This document shows, piece after piece, positions 13,401-22,980 of a stretch of DNA of 64,000 nt. Under the pieces are notes generated by a model. It was not told the origin of the DNA and made no database searches. It worked only from the letters and a program-made list of their open reading frames with translations. The stretch is taken from positions 216,906,373 to 216,970,372 of the forward strand of contig CP136061.1 of the NCBI GenBank assembly GCA_032622095.1. Direction: 5' to 3'. The first letter of the stretch is position 1. The number at the start of each line of letters is the position of its first letter. The position numbers and the translations under genes were made by a program. The DNA is from Siphonodentalium dalli. Taxonomy: Eukaryota > Mollusca > Scaphopoda > Gadilida > Siphonodentaliidae.

Positions 13401-16400
13401 TTCTTTATCAATAACCCCCTGACATCTACCCATTGACCAAAAAAATCCATGCCCAAACAACTTAGAGTATAACGGACAGGCAATATCCGCATCTATACCC
13501 ACACCATGATGAAGATTTAGAATATTCATATGATTGAGTACCTGCCTTGAGCTTCATCCTCTATAATTTTCTATAATATGTCCTAGTTAGCAAATAAAAA
13601 ATTATACTATGAACAAATGACACAATTGTGATATAAAACAGTTCAAACTCTACCTTGACATTATAGAGAAAGCAGCTACCTTTCTCCATTTTGATGTTGA
13701 TATGTCTGTTCTCTGTATCTCGGAGAACAAGGTCAGCATGATTCTCACTTACAAGATCTGTTGGAAAGAAAACACCAGACAACAGTGAGAGACTCCTGAA
13801 TAGAATGAGTGTTGATGGATTACAATTAATATATTTTATTATATTTTCTACAACTTTTTACATCAAAATATAAATCATATCCCCACTCCCAGAAGACCGA
13901 AAGTGTTATCCTACTCTCAAGATGTTATCCTACTCTCAGCTCGCATTATGAAGTCCATTTTTGCACCATTCGGTATCCTTGCGCATTATGTTGACAGAAA
14001 TGGCTGGTGATGTTGTAGTTATAAGAATATAATTCATTGTGGTCTGGGTCGTAACAGACTGATATAGAAATTATAAAAATTTCTAAGTCGAAAAAGGGGA
14101 ATAACTCCACACAAAAAATGTCGGACAGACGTCATAATCGCAGGTGCACAGGTTCCCATGGTACTAAATAACAGTGCCAAGATTAAAAAACATTGACCGA
14201 AAAATGTAGGAATAAGAGCTCGGACAAAATTATGCATGTTGCAAAAAAAGTTTCTAAGTCGAAAAAGGGGGATAACTCCACCAAAAAATGTCGGACAGAC
14301 GTCATAATCGCAGGTGCACAAGTTCCCATGGTACTAAATATCTGTGCCACGTTTTTAAAAAATTGACCAAAAAATGTAAGAATAAAAGCTCGGACAAAAG
14401 TATACATGTTGCGAAAATTTTCTAAGTCGAAAAAGGGGGGATAACTCCACCAAAAAAAGTCCGACAGACGTCATAATCGAAGGTGCACAGGTTCCCATGG
14501 TGGTTGATGTCTGTGCCAAGTTTAACGGAAATTGATAAAAAAAACGACTGAGAAAAACTCCGGACAAATTTGTGTCCACGGACGGACGATGGACGGACAG
14601 ACAAGCTGACTCCAGTACACCCCCTAACTTCGTTGCGGGGGGTATAATAAACACAACAGTCAACTGTTCTGAGTAGGGTACAGGTTTTCTTTCCTCGTGA
14701 GATGCAAGGATTATTTTCACATGGCTTGTGCCTCATAAGAATAATCCTCTGAAATCTCACTCGAATAGAAAACCCATACAACACTCAGAACAGTTAACTA
14801 GTGTCTATTTATTTCTCCTGTGATAGCTGAGGCCAAACTGAATATCTTGACAACTATAACAGAAAATATGTATACATATTTATTATTTCATTATTATATA
14901 CGGTAGGAAGCTTGAGAAATAGCCAAATGTGTACTACACACATACAAAATATATTCATTATGAAATATAATCATCATCTATCTGTGACAACAATACCATC
15001 CCTGGCTAAGTGGTCCTGCTAATGTTCTATGATGTTGGTGGGCTAAACTGATGATGTTATAAAAAATAACCGTTATTGTTTGTAAAGTTGTGAATTTCGC
15101 AGTGTTTGGCTAATCCAAGTGATTTGACAAAAAGCCAGAGTCTGTATGAAACTTTCAGGAACAAATATCAAATTTTCTATGTAAAATTATTTTAGAGATG
15201 GTCTGTCTTCCGGGCCACAAAATAACAACATACTTTTTATAAAACCCAATTTCAAGACTACAAATATACATTTTTTGTGAATAAAACACTGAGAAATTGA
15301 AGATTGTGTATATTATTTCATTTGTCTATAAAGACATATTAATAAAGTGCTTTATTCCAGCAGAGTTTGCAGAGTTTCATGGCCGATCTGTTCTAAAAAT
15401 ATACTGTCCCAATTGGCTGCATGTATTATACCAGAAAAATTGAAATAAAATCAATATTAATTGATAGCAGCATTTCCGGACAGGGGCTTCGATTCATATT
15501 TATTATTTTATACCCAGGAAACTATATAAAACTTGTTAGTAAGAGATAGACCATCTTTAACCCTTTCTATACTGAAATTATTCTCCCACTCAGTTATAAA
15601 AGTATACATAATGGTCTGTTTTTCATCTGGAGGGGGACGTTCAGGAAAAATTTATTAATATTTATTTCTGACTAAATCCTGAAAAATTACCCATAATTTC
15701 TGCTGTGGTTAAGGAGTCGATTATTTAGGGCATTACTGTATAATATTATTACAATAGACATGTTTTTGAATGTTTAATACATAACATCTGTTCCTTGATT
15801 CATTCAGATAGCCAAAGACCTCGAAAATGACAAATTTAGAAAACATAACGGTACTTTTTCTTAACAGCATCAGATTGCCTACTCAGTACTCACCAAATAT
15901 CATTGCAAATTAGCCGGACCATTTATCCTGAGGTGAATACACTTACTTGATTTTAGTGGCATCTGAATGAGACAGACTAAAGGTAAGATAACACCATCTG
16001 GAAGGGACAATCTAATGTCCAGATGAGATTTATCCTCATTGAATTTTGTTTCTAACGTGTGTATGTTGCTCAGATGGTCCAGTTTCTCTGTTGACACCTT
16101 TGATTTGGCTTCAGTTGCATCTTGATGTAGAACATAAATGAACACTCTATTCTGTTCTGGATAGTTATTTGTATCTAACCTCTCAATGATTGTTGGGACA
16201 GATGATGTGCACTTTATACTCCCAAAGCCTTGAACCTCCATGTATTTAGACTCAAGTAGATAGTCCGCAAATTGTGTAGCATCTATTTTTGTTGAACATG
16301 ATATAGAATGCTTCCTCTGAATAATCCAACTTGTCAGGTTATGACTTTTGAATAGAGAACAGTGATTATTTGCTGAGCAGGTGAGGTAACACCTCACTGG

Positions 16401-16481
16401 ATACACAGATAATTTGTTCACCCGTTGGTTATTGATGAGAAGTCTTCCTATTAAGGAGAATCTTCTTAGTACAACCATCAT
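7334..16481 (-). CDS. FAM185A: FAM185A ortholog, seven-exon gene (DUF4097-type beta-helix protein)
   Basis: The coding sequence joins, on the minus strand, 16481-15947, 13757-13654, 11903-11814, 10329-10149, 9592-9497, 8088-7951 and 7443-7334. That is 1254 nt, or 417 residues plus TAA. All six introns begin GT and end AG, and the frame is kept across every junction. The C-terminal part (about residues 179-417) repeats short strands of the G-[DN]-[IV]-x-[LV] type, such as GNIVSEKVLQGDIELSAENG, GNISVK, GDISLK, GNVTV, GDLNVLV and GDIIID. This is the pattern of DUF4097 (putative adhesin) beta-helices. The final segment around QDWLNSIGFKSIR and the overall length agree with animal FAM185A as I remember it (about 390 residues in human). 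The start is the first ATG after an in-frame TGA at 16493-16491; a second ATG follows at once. The N-terminus (MMVVLRRFSLIGRLL) is basic and hydrophobic, like a mitochondrial presequence, which is inference. Molecular function is unknown. An upstream non-coding exon cannot be excluded. Confidence 0.88.
7951..8088 (-). CDS. FAM185A: FAM185A coding exon 6
   Basis: This exon is 138 nt, phase 1 at both ends. The acceptor is ATTTCCAG| and the donor is ACAG|GTATGT. It encodes GNISVKLPEDCDTKLEAKSR and continues to about GDMKQIT. The 'xVxxP.....L' signature followed by a charged linker matches the last conserved block before the C-terminus in this family. Confidence 0.87.
8655..8975. repeat. Dispersed repeat bounded by TAGCTCAACTTT hairpins
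   Basis: TTAGCTCAACTTT..AAAGTTTGAGCT occurs at about 8659-8690 and again at 8942-8972. Between them lies a segment containing CTTCACCAAACTTCAT and GGCACGCCCTACAG-type sequence. It lies in FAM185A intron 5. Confidence 0.6.
9497..9592 (-). CDS. FAM185A: FAM185A coding exon 5
   Basis: This exon is 96 nt. The acceptor is TTCATTTAG| and the donor is CAAG|GTACGC, phase 1 at both ends. It encodes DGADGDLNVLVGYGDVSAYI and a short tail ending STKQ. It continues the G-D-[LV]-x-[VA] strand pattern. Confidence 0.87.
10149..10329 (-). CDS. FAM185A: FAM185A coding exon 4
   Basis: This exon is 181 nt. The acceptor is TGTTCACAG| and the donor is TAG|GTATGT. It encodes residues 244-303 plus one base, starting DIQTDRLQGNYVK. 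It is the most recognisable part of the family, with three successive beta-helix turns (GNISVKSVYAE, GDISLKNCHGG, EKGNVTV). Confidence 0.9.
10330..11813 (-). other. FAM185A: FAM185A intron 3
   Basis: This 1484-nt intron holds an 8-bp-TSD palindromic MITE (10961-11218). Introns 4 (9593-10148), 5 (8089-9496) and 6 (7444-7950) are shorter. Intron 5 carries a dispersed repeat at 8655-8975. Confidence 0.8.
10961..11218. mobile_element. hAT-type MITE in FAM185A intron 3
   Basis: The 258-bp element is flanked by the identical 8-bp duplication CCCACATA (10953-10960 and 11219-11226). Its ends are CAAGCCTTGAAATAGTGTG and the complement. The arms match over about 65 bp with very few differences. Inside, a ~47-bp unit (GCAGAATGAGG...CCAGAGGGTGAATTT) occurs four times in alternating orientation, making two nested hairpins. 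An 8-bp duplication is characteristic of the hAT superfamily. Confidence 0.85.
11814..11903 (-). CDS. FAM185A: FAM185A coding exon 3
   Basis: This exon is 90 nt, exactly 30 codons, phase 0 at both ends, starting SGETLVDCKEGNIV and ending LSAENG. The acceptor is TTGACTTCAG| and the donor is GGG|GTAAAG. It was too short to be found as a standalone open reading frame and was located by searching for the missing beta-helix turn between exons 2 and 4. Confidence 0.87.
12053..12301. mobile_element. TTAA-flanked MITE, copy 2, in FAM185A intron 2
   Basis: This 249-bp element has ends CCCTTCCATGACTGGAG and CTCCCACCATGAAAGGG, flanked by TTAA at 12049-12052 and 12302-12305. It is the same family as 6313-6553, inserted the other way round, and has no coding capacity. 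Confidence 0.8.
12451..12906. mobile_element. TTAA-flanked inverted-repeat element (AGGCCCACTT ends)
   Basis: TTAA (12447-12450) is followed by AGGCCCACTTAATTTTCGA. The right end is the complement, TTCGAAAATAAAGTGGGCCT, followed by TTAA (12907-12910). At 456 bp with no transposase it is a non-autonomous element. TTAA target sites with AGG-starting ends recall the Kolobok superfamily. The ORFs on both strands at 12608-12929 are open only by chance within this element. Confidence 0.75.
13654..13757 (-). CDS. FAM185A: FAM185A coding exon 2
   Basis: This exon is 104 nt. The acceptor is TTTCTTTCCAACAG| and the donor is AAG|GTAGAG. It adds residues 179-213, ending KGSCFLYNVK. A nearer GT after GAGAAAG was considered, but it puts exon 3 out of frame. 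The chosen donor restores phase 0, and the KGSCFLYNVK segment fits the equivalent KGTS...SVK region I recall from vertebrate FAM185A. Confidence 0.85.
13758..15946 (-). other. FAM185A: FAM185A intron 1
   Basis: This 2189-nt GT-AG intron is the longest of the gene. It carries the ~170-bp tandem repeat at 14075-14645. A dispersed repeat at 15557-15615 resembles 6965-7030 and 12318-12370 (TCTCCCACTCAGTTATAAAA core). I see no other coding exon in it. Confidence 0.8.
14075..14645 (-). repeat. ~170-bp tandem repeat, about three and a half units, in intron 1
   Basis: Units start near 14080, 14250 and 14428, each with TCTAAGTCGAAAAAGGGG, then a GTCGGACAGACGTCATAATC-like block and GGTTCCCATGGT. The array ends in GGACGGACGATGGACGGACA followed by a CTTCGTTGCGGGGGGTATAA-type motif. 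I associate this layout with dispersed repeats of bivalve genomes. The minus-strand ORFs here (14034-14784) repeat the same peptide (ACAIMTSVR) because the DNA repeats, so they are not genes. Confidence 0.8.
15947..16481 (-). CDS. FAM185A: FAM185A coding exon 1
   Basis: This exon is 535 nt and encodes residues 1-178 plus one base of the next codon. The donor reads AA|GTAAGT, a strong consensus. The open frame continues past the donor to a stop at 15900, but residues beyond 178 (from about CIHLRINGPANLQ) are intronic. The N-terminal ~70 residues have little regular structure and contain several Arg and Lys but few acidic residues. The rest (e.g. ESKYMEVQGFGSIKC, SHLDIRLSLPDG) begins the beta-strand pattern of the family. 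Confidence 0.88.
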
Positions 16482-16554
16482 AAAATCACCTCAGTCAGAC
16501 AGTCACAAACTCTGATAGAGCACAGGTCTGAGGAAGAAAGAAGAATATTGTTAA

Positions 16555-16992
16555 AGGTACTCAATCCGATCAGACGCTACTAATTTATTATTTCTTTGGC
16601 TACGAGGGTACAAAATATTTGAATCGAGTCGAGGAACCTACCCATCAAAGCTCAGAGTGATTAGATATCGATTTTTGAAGTTTGCGATTTCTATTGTTTG
16701 TGGGCCAGTTCTTGCCGGTCAAACGGATGATCTTGCAGATAAAGATGGATAACTCTAAACTCAAGTGGTTATTATTACCACTTGATTTCAGAGATATCCA
16801 TCTTTATCTACAAGACCGTCCGTCTGACCGGCAAGTTCTGTCCCACAAACAATAGAAATCGCAAACTTCAAACATCGATATCTAATCACTCTTGAGCTTT
16901 GATGGGTGGGTTCCTCGACTTGAATCAAATATTTTTTACCCCCGAAGCCAAAGAAATAGTAATTTAGGAGCATCTGATCGGATTGAGTACCT
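16555..16992. mobile_element. TTAA-flanked palindromic MITE upstream of FAM185A (family T, copy A)
   Basis: This 438-bp element is a near-perfect palindrome with ends AGGTACTCAATCCGATCAG and the complement, flanked by TTAA at 16551-16554 and 16993-16996. It begins only 73 bp upstream of the FAM185A ATG. Related copies are at 21637, 22546, 27176, 49836 and 54850. Kolobok-like by target site and end sequence (inference). Confidence 0.85.
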
Positions 16993-17021
16993 TTAAATGA
17001 CTACTTTTGATGAAAATACTG

Positions 17022-17211
17022 TATATAGAACTAATTTCGTCAATGTCACTTCGTTTTCTCATGCATAAATTAATACAAATTATATTTTTGCAGAATGTTC
17101 TGCTGTTGGGCTGAACAATATAGTAAGTGGCCACACCCCCTCCATGCAACTTACATGTATGCTGCGGCACATGAGAAACATTGTAACATTGACGAAATGA
17201 GTTCTATATAC
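17022..17211. repeat. Inverted-repeat element
   Basis: ATATAGAACTAATTTCGTCA at the left is mirrored by TGACGAAATGAGTTCTATAT at the right, with about 40-bp arms that include CTCATG. It lies between two MITEs upstream of FAM185A. The target duplication was not resolved. Confidence 0.6.
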
Positions 17212-17588
17212 GCACGGATGTGGTGACACGCCCCAAATAGAATTTCCCAAGTTAAGGCAATTATTCAAAAGAGGTGCAGTTATAAATTCTAAGTATTACA
17301 CCCAAACAGACATTCTAGACACGTCCCTGTATATTCATTTTAAATATAACTTTGCTCACCGCAATTCTGATAGAGATGGGTCAGCTCTCTTATCTTCATA
17401 TATTTGTTCCAGCCACTATCGCGGAATTGGGCATTTTACTGTTGACCGTCCAGGACTTTATTCTCGATAGAATGACTTGCACACTGGCGAGTTCATATTA
17501 ATCACGTGCAACAAATTTAATTAATCGTTCCGTAACTTCCGTTATCACTGGGTTTATATATACATCGTCTAAATTGGATAGATCATCT

Positions 17589-17721
17589 CACTCGAGTCTT
17601 CATAATTAAGACGGCCGGCGTGCGTCTTGTTTGGGAGTGATAAACTCGAGATCTGCGAGTAGAGTTTATCACTCCCAAACAATACGCACGCCGACCATCT
17701 TAATTATGAAGACACTTGTTC
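17589..17721. mobile_element. Short palindromic MITE
   Basis: Arms TCTTCATAATTAAGA, CGGCGTGCG and TTTGGGAGTGATAAACTC face their complements around a ~15-bp loop. AGATCATCT flanks both sides (17580-17588 and 17722-17730), a possible 9-bp target duplication. The outermost 7-8 bases of the arms do not pair, so the exact ends are uncertain. Confidence 0.6.
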
Positions 17722-17730
17722 AGATCATCT

Positions 17731-19530
17731 TCCAATACTTAGAACCAGTAACACCTATTCAAGATATAGTATAACAAATGTTTGAGTTTGAAATTTTCAG
17801 GCCAGTTTCACACAATGATATTTACCCACGCTACTTTTAAAATATAATGCCAAAACAAGGGTTAAATCAATTTTTTTAATTGGATTTTGTTTTCATTCAT
17901 TGGGTTAGATAATCTAATTCACTGTACTGTGTACCACACTTATTACACTGGGGTAGCTATACTGTGGATCATTCCATGAATCTCTATGCCAGAGTATAGA
18001 TAAATGGCATGATCTAACTATACTGCACCTGATGGGGTTGATGTCATAAGTTTTATACATAATTGAACACTGCATGAATTTCTACTAGTATATACATAAA
18101 TGATTACTAGGCAGTCCAGTCTTGCATAATGTCATATGGCTGTTCTCATTCTTTTTACAGAAATGCACAGATGTTTTATTTATTTTTATGGGCACATATC
18201 CACTTGTTAGTCAAAACAAGCATGAAAATCAATTTTAACATCTATGTGTGATCTATGAACAATGAAAATTATAACCATAGTGATCTAAAACAATGTACCG
18301 GTAGTTGTCTGCATATTATATCAATAATTATTATCAATTTGCTACTGGTATTTAAATATTCCAATATGAAGATAATATTTATATATGAGTACTACTATTA
18401 CTTGAACATTATTTTGACTTTTCAGTTTATATATTAAATTTTGTATTATATTCTCGGTTGTCCTCGATAATAGTATCTCAGTTTCCAGATGTCGCTGTAT
18501 GGCTGGCGGGTGGAACAACATTTATGTCATTTATGGTAGTTCATGCGTATGATGTTACTGTACAAATAACTCCGAAATATATATCATGCAGATGGATATT
18601 ATTATTATTTACATTGATTTGTGTATTTAATAATGTGGTTTGTAGGATTTATTTTTTATAATAGGCTATTAATGTTACAATTTTACTCAGATTATTTGCA
18701 AAGATAAAGTCACCAATGGATATGATGTCATACAAAATGTAAATGACGTACTCACCTGCCAAAGGGTTAATATGTGGAATTAAGGGGTTTCCATGCCTGA
18801 GCTACATGTATGTCAAGAGTTGGAAAGTTTAGATGGACCTACACAGAAAACTACTTGATTGTTAAGCTAGTACACCACATGAAGGAACTTATACTATCTG
18901 AAGACCACATAAAGCATATTATATAATAATAAAAATGTCAAACGAGAGGCTGATCACAATCAGCAGATGTTTAACCCATCCATTGGCGATAGTAAATTAC
19001 TATGATCGGAATCATAAAATAGAGTTTTGATGTTCAATTATAGAGTATACTGTTATGTATCAAATTATATAAAAAACACAGCCATCAAGATAAGCCACAT
19101 CACTGCTGACCCATTAATACAAATTATATAGCAGAGCTGTCATATAGTCATTCGCATTGTTTATACTGAACCTTGGCATCTCTATTAAACCTATACCATT
19201 TATAATGACCTCAGACCATCTGTAGAGTGATATACTCAGCTGTGCAATGCAGCAAAGATTGGTCTAATTTAGAAAATTTCAGTTTTAAGACATGAGAAAT
19301 TCATATTTTGAGAAATGCTCGAAAGTCAAACCCAGGAAATAGAGAACAACATGCTACAATGGAATGGGTGGAATTGTGTTTTTCTCCAACATAAGATTAT
19401 ATACTATTAAATTATAATGAAATATTTGACACCACTTGTCAAGAATGGACATGTACAAGGAAATAAGATACGAAAAAAATGAAGCTAAATATAATTGCAA
19501 AGAATGTATATAAATTGCTGGCTATATAGG
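17731..19530. other. AT-rich intergenic DNA, no gene seen
   Basis: I find no conserved coding motif, no credible splice-linked exons and no clear repeat here. Short ORFs (18255-18661) are AT-rich, biased to Ile, Tyr and Phe, and look like chance. Confidence 0.5.
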
Positions 19531-19534
19531 GTTT

Positions 19535-19612
19535 CACATGCCATGGTTGAGTGCTGTGAAGGATACAGACCCCTGACCATGTGTCCTAGGTTCGATACCC
19601 ACCACATTATTA
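19535..19612 (+). repeat. Possible tRNA-related SINE fragment
   Basis: GGTTCGATACCC (19590-19601) resembles a pol III B box. About 45 bases upstream, TGCCATGGTTGAGTG is a weak A-box candidate. No acceptor stem closes, so this is not a tRNA gene. The SINE call is tentative. Confidence 0.25.
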
Positions 19613-19944
19613 ACACCTCCCCCTTAATCCACACACAAGAATCACCAAAGACAAAGTGATATTCGCAACAAATTCTTCAGAAAAGCTAGAAACATTTAAC
19701 AATGACATAAAAATAATCAGATGTCTAAACCACTATTTCCTTGGTTTAGCCATTGCTTTAGATATAATGAATTGAAAACCAATGTCTCAATGTGTTTTGT
19801 ATTCTATCCCAAATTCAGTGGTTATCGGTGAAATGTTTGAACATTTTAACAATTCGACTCCATTGCAATTGCAAGAAATTACAGTGAGTAGATATATGTA
19901 CATGTATATTCATATCCTCATTATTTTTAAATAAGGCTATACAT

Positions 19945-20494
19945 CAGGGGGGGGGTGAAAAAAAAAAATTCCGGCACCTATGCCGGGGTGGGTGGGTGGT
20001 CAAAGCCACCAACAAGCAATTTTTTCCGCAACTAAAAAAAATATTTCCTGCTTGTTTTTTAGTGTTTTGGCAATGAGTTGGGCTTCAAAACCACTTTGAA
20101 TGAGAGAAATAATGTAATTCTAACTGGTAAACTGACTGCAGGCAGTTATCGTGTTGTATTTTGTTGCAAATTTTGAAATCCAAGATGGCCACTGGCAGCC
20201 ATGTTTTTTGGCCGAATGACCTCAAAATGACTCATTCCTATTTATATGTCCATTTTAACATCCATGATAAATAGTATGCACAGAAATTCATATACAGATG
20301 TTTACAGTGAATTCCCCCCGCACATCTCTGTTTTAGTGCTAAAAGGGGGGTGGGTGTCAAAAAATGGTCGGAAAAAACTGCCGAAAACGGAAACAAATTT
20401 GGCGGTGGGGGTGGGTGGGTACAAAAAATGATCGAAAGGGAAAAAATGCCATACGTGCCTGAAAATTTTTTCCGACCCCCCCCCCCCCCCCCTG
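19945..20494. mobile_element. hAT-like element with CAGGGG ends
   Basis: The ends are CAGGGGGGGGG and CCCCCCCCCTG, with subterminal AAAAA..TTCCGGCACCTATG mirrored as CATACGTGCCTG..TTTTTTCCG. TATACAT flanks both sides (19938-19944 and 20495-20501). CAGGG-type ends are common in hAT elements, although only 7 flanking bases match rather than 8, perhaps because of poly-G slippage. The interior repeats GGGGTGGGTGGGT. It contains no transposase. Confidence 0.65.
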
Positions 20495-20501
20495 TATACA
20501 T

Positions 20502-21340
20502 ATCAAAAGTCCATCTTGAATGATCAAGTTTCATTTAATAAACACTCACACTCAGAGTTTGTGACAGCACAGCAGATAAAAAAAAAAATTCTGTCTAAAA
20601 CATGTTTTTATCCTGTTGGTTGATATTCGACCAATTACTGTGCCCAACTAATTTTCGAAAAATTCTTTAATCAGGTTCTAAATTACAAAATTTATCGGTG
20701 TGGTTTATTTGAGCACTAAAGAGGAAAGGACAGCTTATTTATTTGTCTTTCTTTTTAGCGTGAAATCCAAAAACATCTTGAAAGATCGATGTGATTCAAT
20801 AGAATGAAACAACCCGCTCCAGATCACTGAATAAAGATCCGAATGCAAAATGCCGACTTCCCCCATTACAACATTTATCCAGTTATGTTGTCGTGGGCGC
20901 AGTATGCTCTCCGATCGGGCAGACATTAATGGCTGACCCGTGTACACACCTCTGTATGTGAATGTTAAAGAACACTACTGGAGTCACCACATGGTTATAA
21001 AGTTACTCAGTCGTGATTATACTTATAGACGCACTAGTCCAGGTGCACTTCAATATCTCCAAGATACAGATCCATGGTGGGATTGCCTTTTTTTAGAATA
21101 CCAAGTCAGCTTACGAGCGACATCTCGTGGGAGGTAATGTATCTACATATTCCTTAATAACTCCCAGAATCATTCAATTTCAATGTTCTTCATTTACCAT
21201 AATAAGTTACAACTTACATAAGTCATAACCATGTAATGTATGTATGTCAGTATGAATATATCAATTATCATATGATGTCTATGAGTCTAATATGATTATG
21301 TCAGTACGCATGGACAACCCAAAACACGTACGTCCATCTA
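20502..21340. other. Intergenic DNA without recognised features
   Basis: Only short ORFs of random composition occur (20735-21137). No repeat or RNA gene was identified. Confidence 0.45.
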
Positions 21341-21439
21341 TAAAATGATAAATGTATGTTTCATAGGAGTGCCTGTATTTCTGGCCAACTTGGGATATAC
21401 GATCACGCCAGTGCGTATGGGCCGTAGGACGGGGACATG

Positions 21440-22010
21440 TCACTCTATGTCCAAAGGTTCGCTATTCCCAAGGTTCATTATACCGAAGTTTCGCTATTCA
21501 CAAGGTTCTCTATATTCCTCAATATTCAGAAGGTTTTTATAACTTGTTATTTTGAAGTTTCATTCTATTATCTATATTCTAAAGTATTGAGAGGGTTCTT
21601 TATCATAAGACTCTTTTTATGAAGGAAATAACTTAAAGGCACTCAATCCGATAAGACGCTGCTAAATTACTCTTTCTTTGGCTTCGGTGGGAAAAAAAAT
21701 ATTTGATTAGTGTCGAACCCACCCATCAAAGCTCAGAGTAATTAGATATCGATCTTTGCAGTTTGCTATTTTTATTGTTCTGGGCCTAATCGTGCCAGGA
21801 CGAGGTCAAAACGGACGGTCTTCCAGATAAAGATGGATAACTGTAAAATCGTGGTAATAATAACTACTTGGTATTAGAGTTGTCCATCTTTTCTGGTTAA
21901 ATACGCCCAGAATAGCATACCTTCAGAATAGCGAACCTTCTTAATAAGAACCTTTGGGATAGCGACCCTTCGGAATGTGGAACCTTCGGAATAATGAACC
22001 TGATCCTGTA
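21440..22010. repeat. Fold-back array of GGTTCGCTATTC motifs, interrupted by a MITE
   Basis: The left array (about 21453-21535) repeats AAGGTTCGCTATTC-like units. The right array (about 21903-22002) repeats the complement, GAATAGCGAACCTT. Between them sits the truncated MITE at 21637-21898. The motif-array plus inversion layout resembles other elements in the window. Confidence 0.6.
21637..21898. mobile_element. Family T MITE, copy B (right end missing)
   Basis: TTAA (21633-21636) is followed by AGGCACTCAATCCGATAAG, then by family-specific segments (CATCAAAGCTCAGAGT, AGATAAAGATGGATAAC). The second arm breaks off shortly after GTCCATCTTTT. Confidence 0.7.
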
Positions 22011-22545
22011 TGAAGAGCCCATGACACGTCCATCAATAAATGTATACATGTGTCATGGGACTGTTTATATATACATATATAATAATATAAGACTGGAGTA
22101 AAGTTGAGACCAACATGTCTTTGTTAATATTGGTGCTCAGATTTCAGCGAAATTTGGTGTGGTGACTCGGGGTGCCCTGGCAGAGTGAATAATGCCGTTA
22201 GTTTTTCTAAATTTTTATTTAAACAAATTCAAATAAATAAAAAAAATATGAACATATGTGAATATTTAGGTACAAATAAACCTATTTGCACGAGAATATG
22301 TGGCAGCCCCAGATATAGAGGAATGTGGGAATGTGGGCCACAGTTAGACATGGGTCAGAGTGAGATATTGCCTCTAACATTTCTCTAATTTCCAGACCAA
22401 TATCCATGGCGCTAGTCAAGAGATATTAGCCATATAGCACATGTTACTATATTTCTTCAAAATGCAATCGGCAGGTGAAGGTTGAATCTGGCCAAGCAAC
22501 CAATTTTCAAGGCAAAATTATTTAATTGAATTTTTGCAATTTTAA

Positions 22546-22980
22546 AGGTACTCAATCCGAATTAACCCTCGCAGATTACTATTTCCTTGACTTCAGAGGT
22601 GAAAAATATTTGATTCAAGTCGTGGAACCCACAACATCAAAGCTCAGAGTGATCAGATACCGATTTTTAAAATCTATCATTTTACGTGGCCCAGCAAACA
22701 GCAGACAAGAATACTTTCTCTGACCAAATTGCAAATGGAGATGGATAACTCTAAAATCAACTGAGTTTTTTTTTGTGTGTGTCAGATGTTTGACAAACCA
22801 GCAATATTCGTTGAGCAAAAAGTTGATAAATTACAGGTTTTTGTCAATTTTATGCCATAATTGACTGCAGTTAGCATTATTTTCGAGCAATTAATTCTGT
22901 CAACTGAAGCGGCATTTCAAAAAAAATTCTTGTTGTTGGAATCTGATGATATGGGGACTATTGATTCGGATTGAGGACCT
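22546..22980. mobile_element. Family T MITE, copy C
   Basis: TTAA (22542-22545) is followed by AGGTACTCAATCCGAATTAA. The right end, TTCGGATTGAGGACCT, is followed by TCAA, a decayed TTAA. The internal second half has diverged from copy A, so the palindrome is no longer complete. Confidence 0.75.

Larger units (their letters stand above)
11904..13653 (-). other. FAM185A: FAM185A intron 2
   Basis: This 1750-nt intron contains two complete TTAA-flanked inverted-repeat elements (12053-12301 and 12451-12906). The remainder is AT-rich and has no recognisable feature. Confidence 0.8.

Noticed and set aside
14034-14784. Several minus-strand frames of 74-121 codons sharing a peptide
   Set aside because: The shared peptide comes from the ~170-bp tandem repeat in FAM185A intron 1.
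15900-15946. Extension of FAM185A exon 1 to the stop at 15900
   Set aside because: A strong GTAAGT donor at 15946 joins in frame to exon 2, which continues the conserved beta-helix; the extension is intronic.
19535-19612. tRNA gene
   Set aside because: A B-box-like GGTTCGATACCC is present, but no acceptor stem or anticodon arm can be paired.
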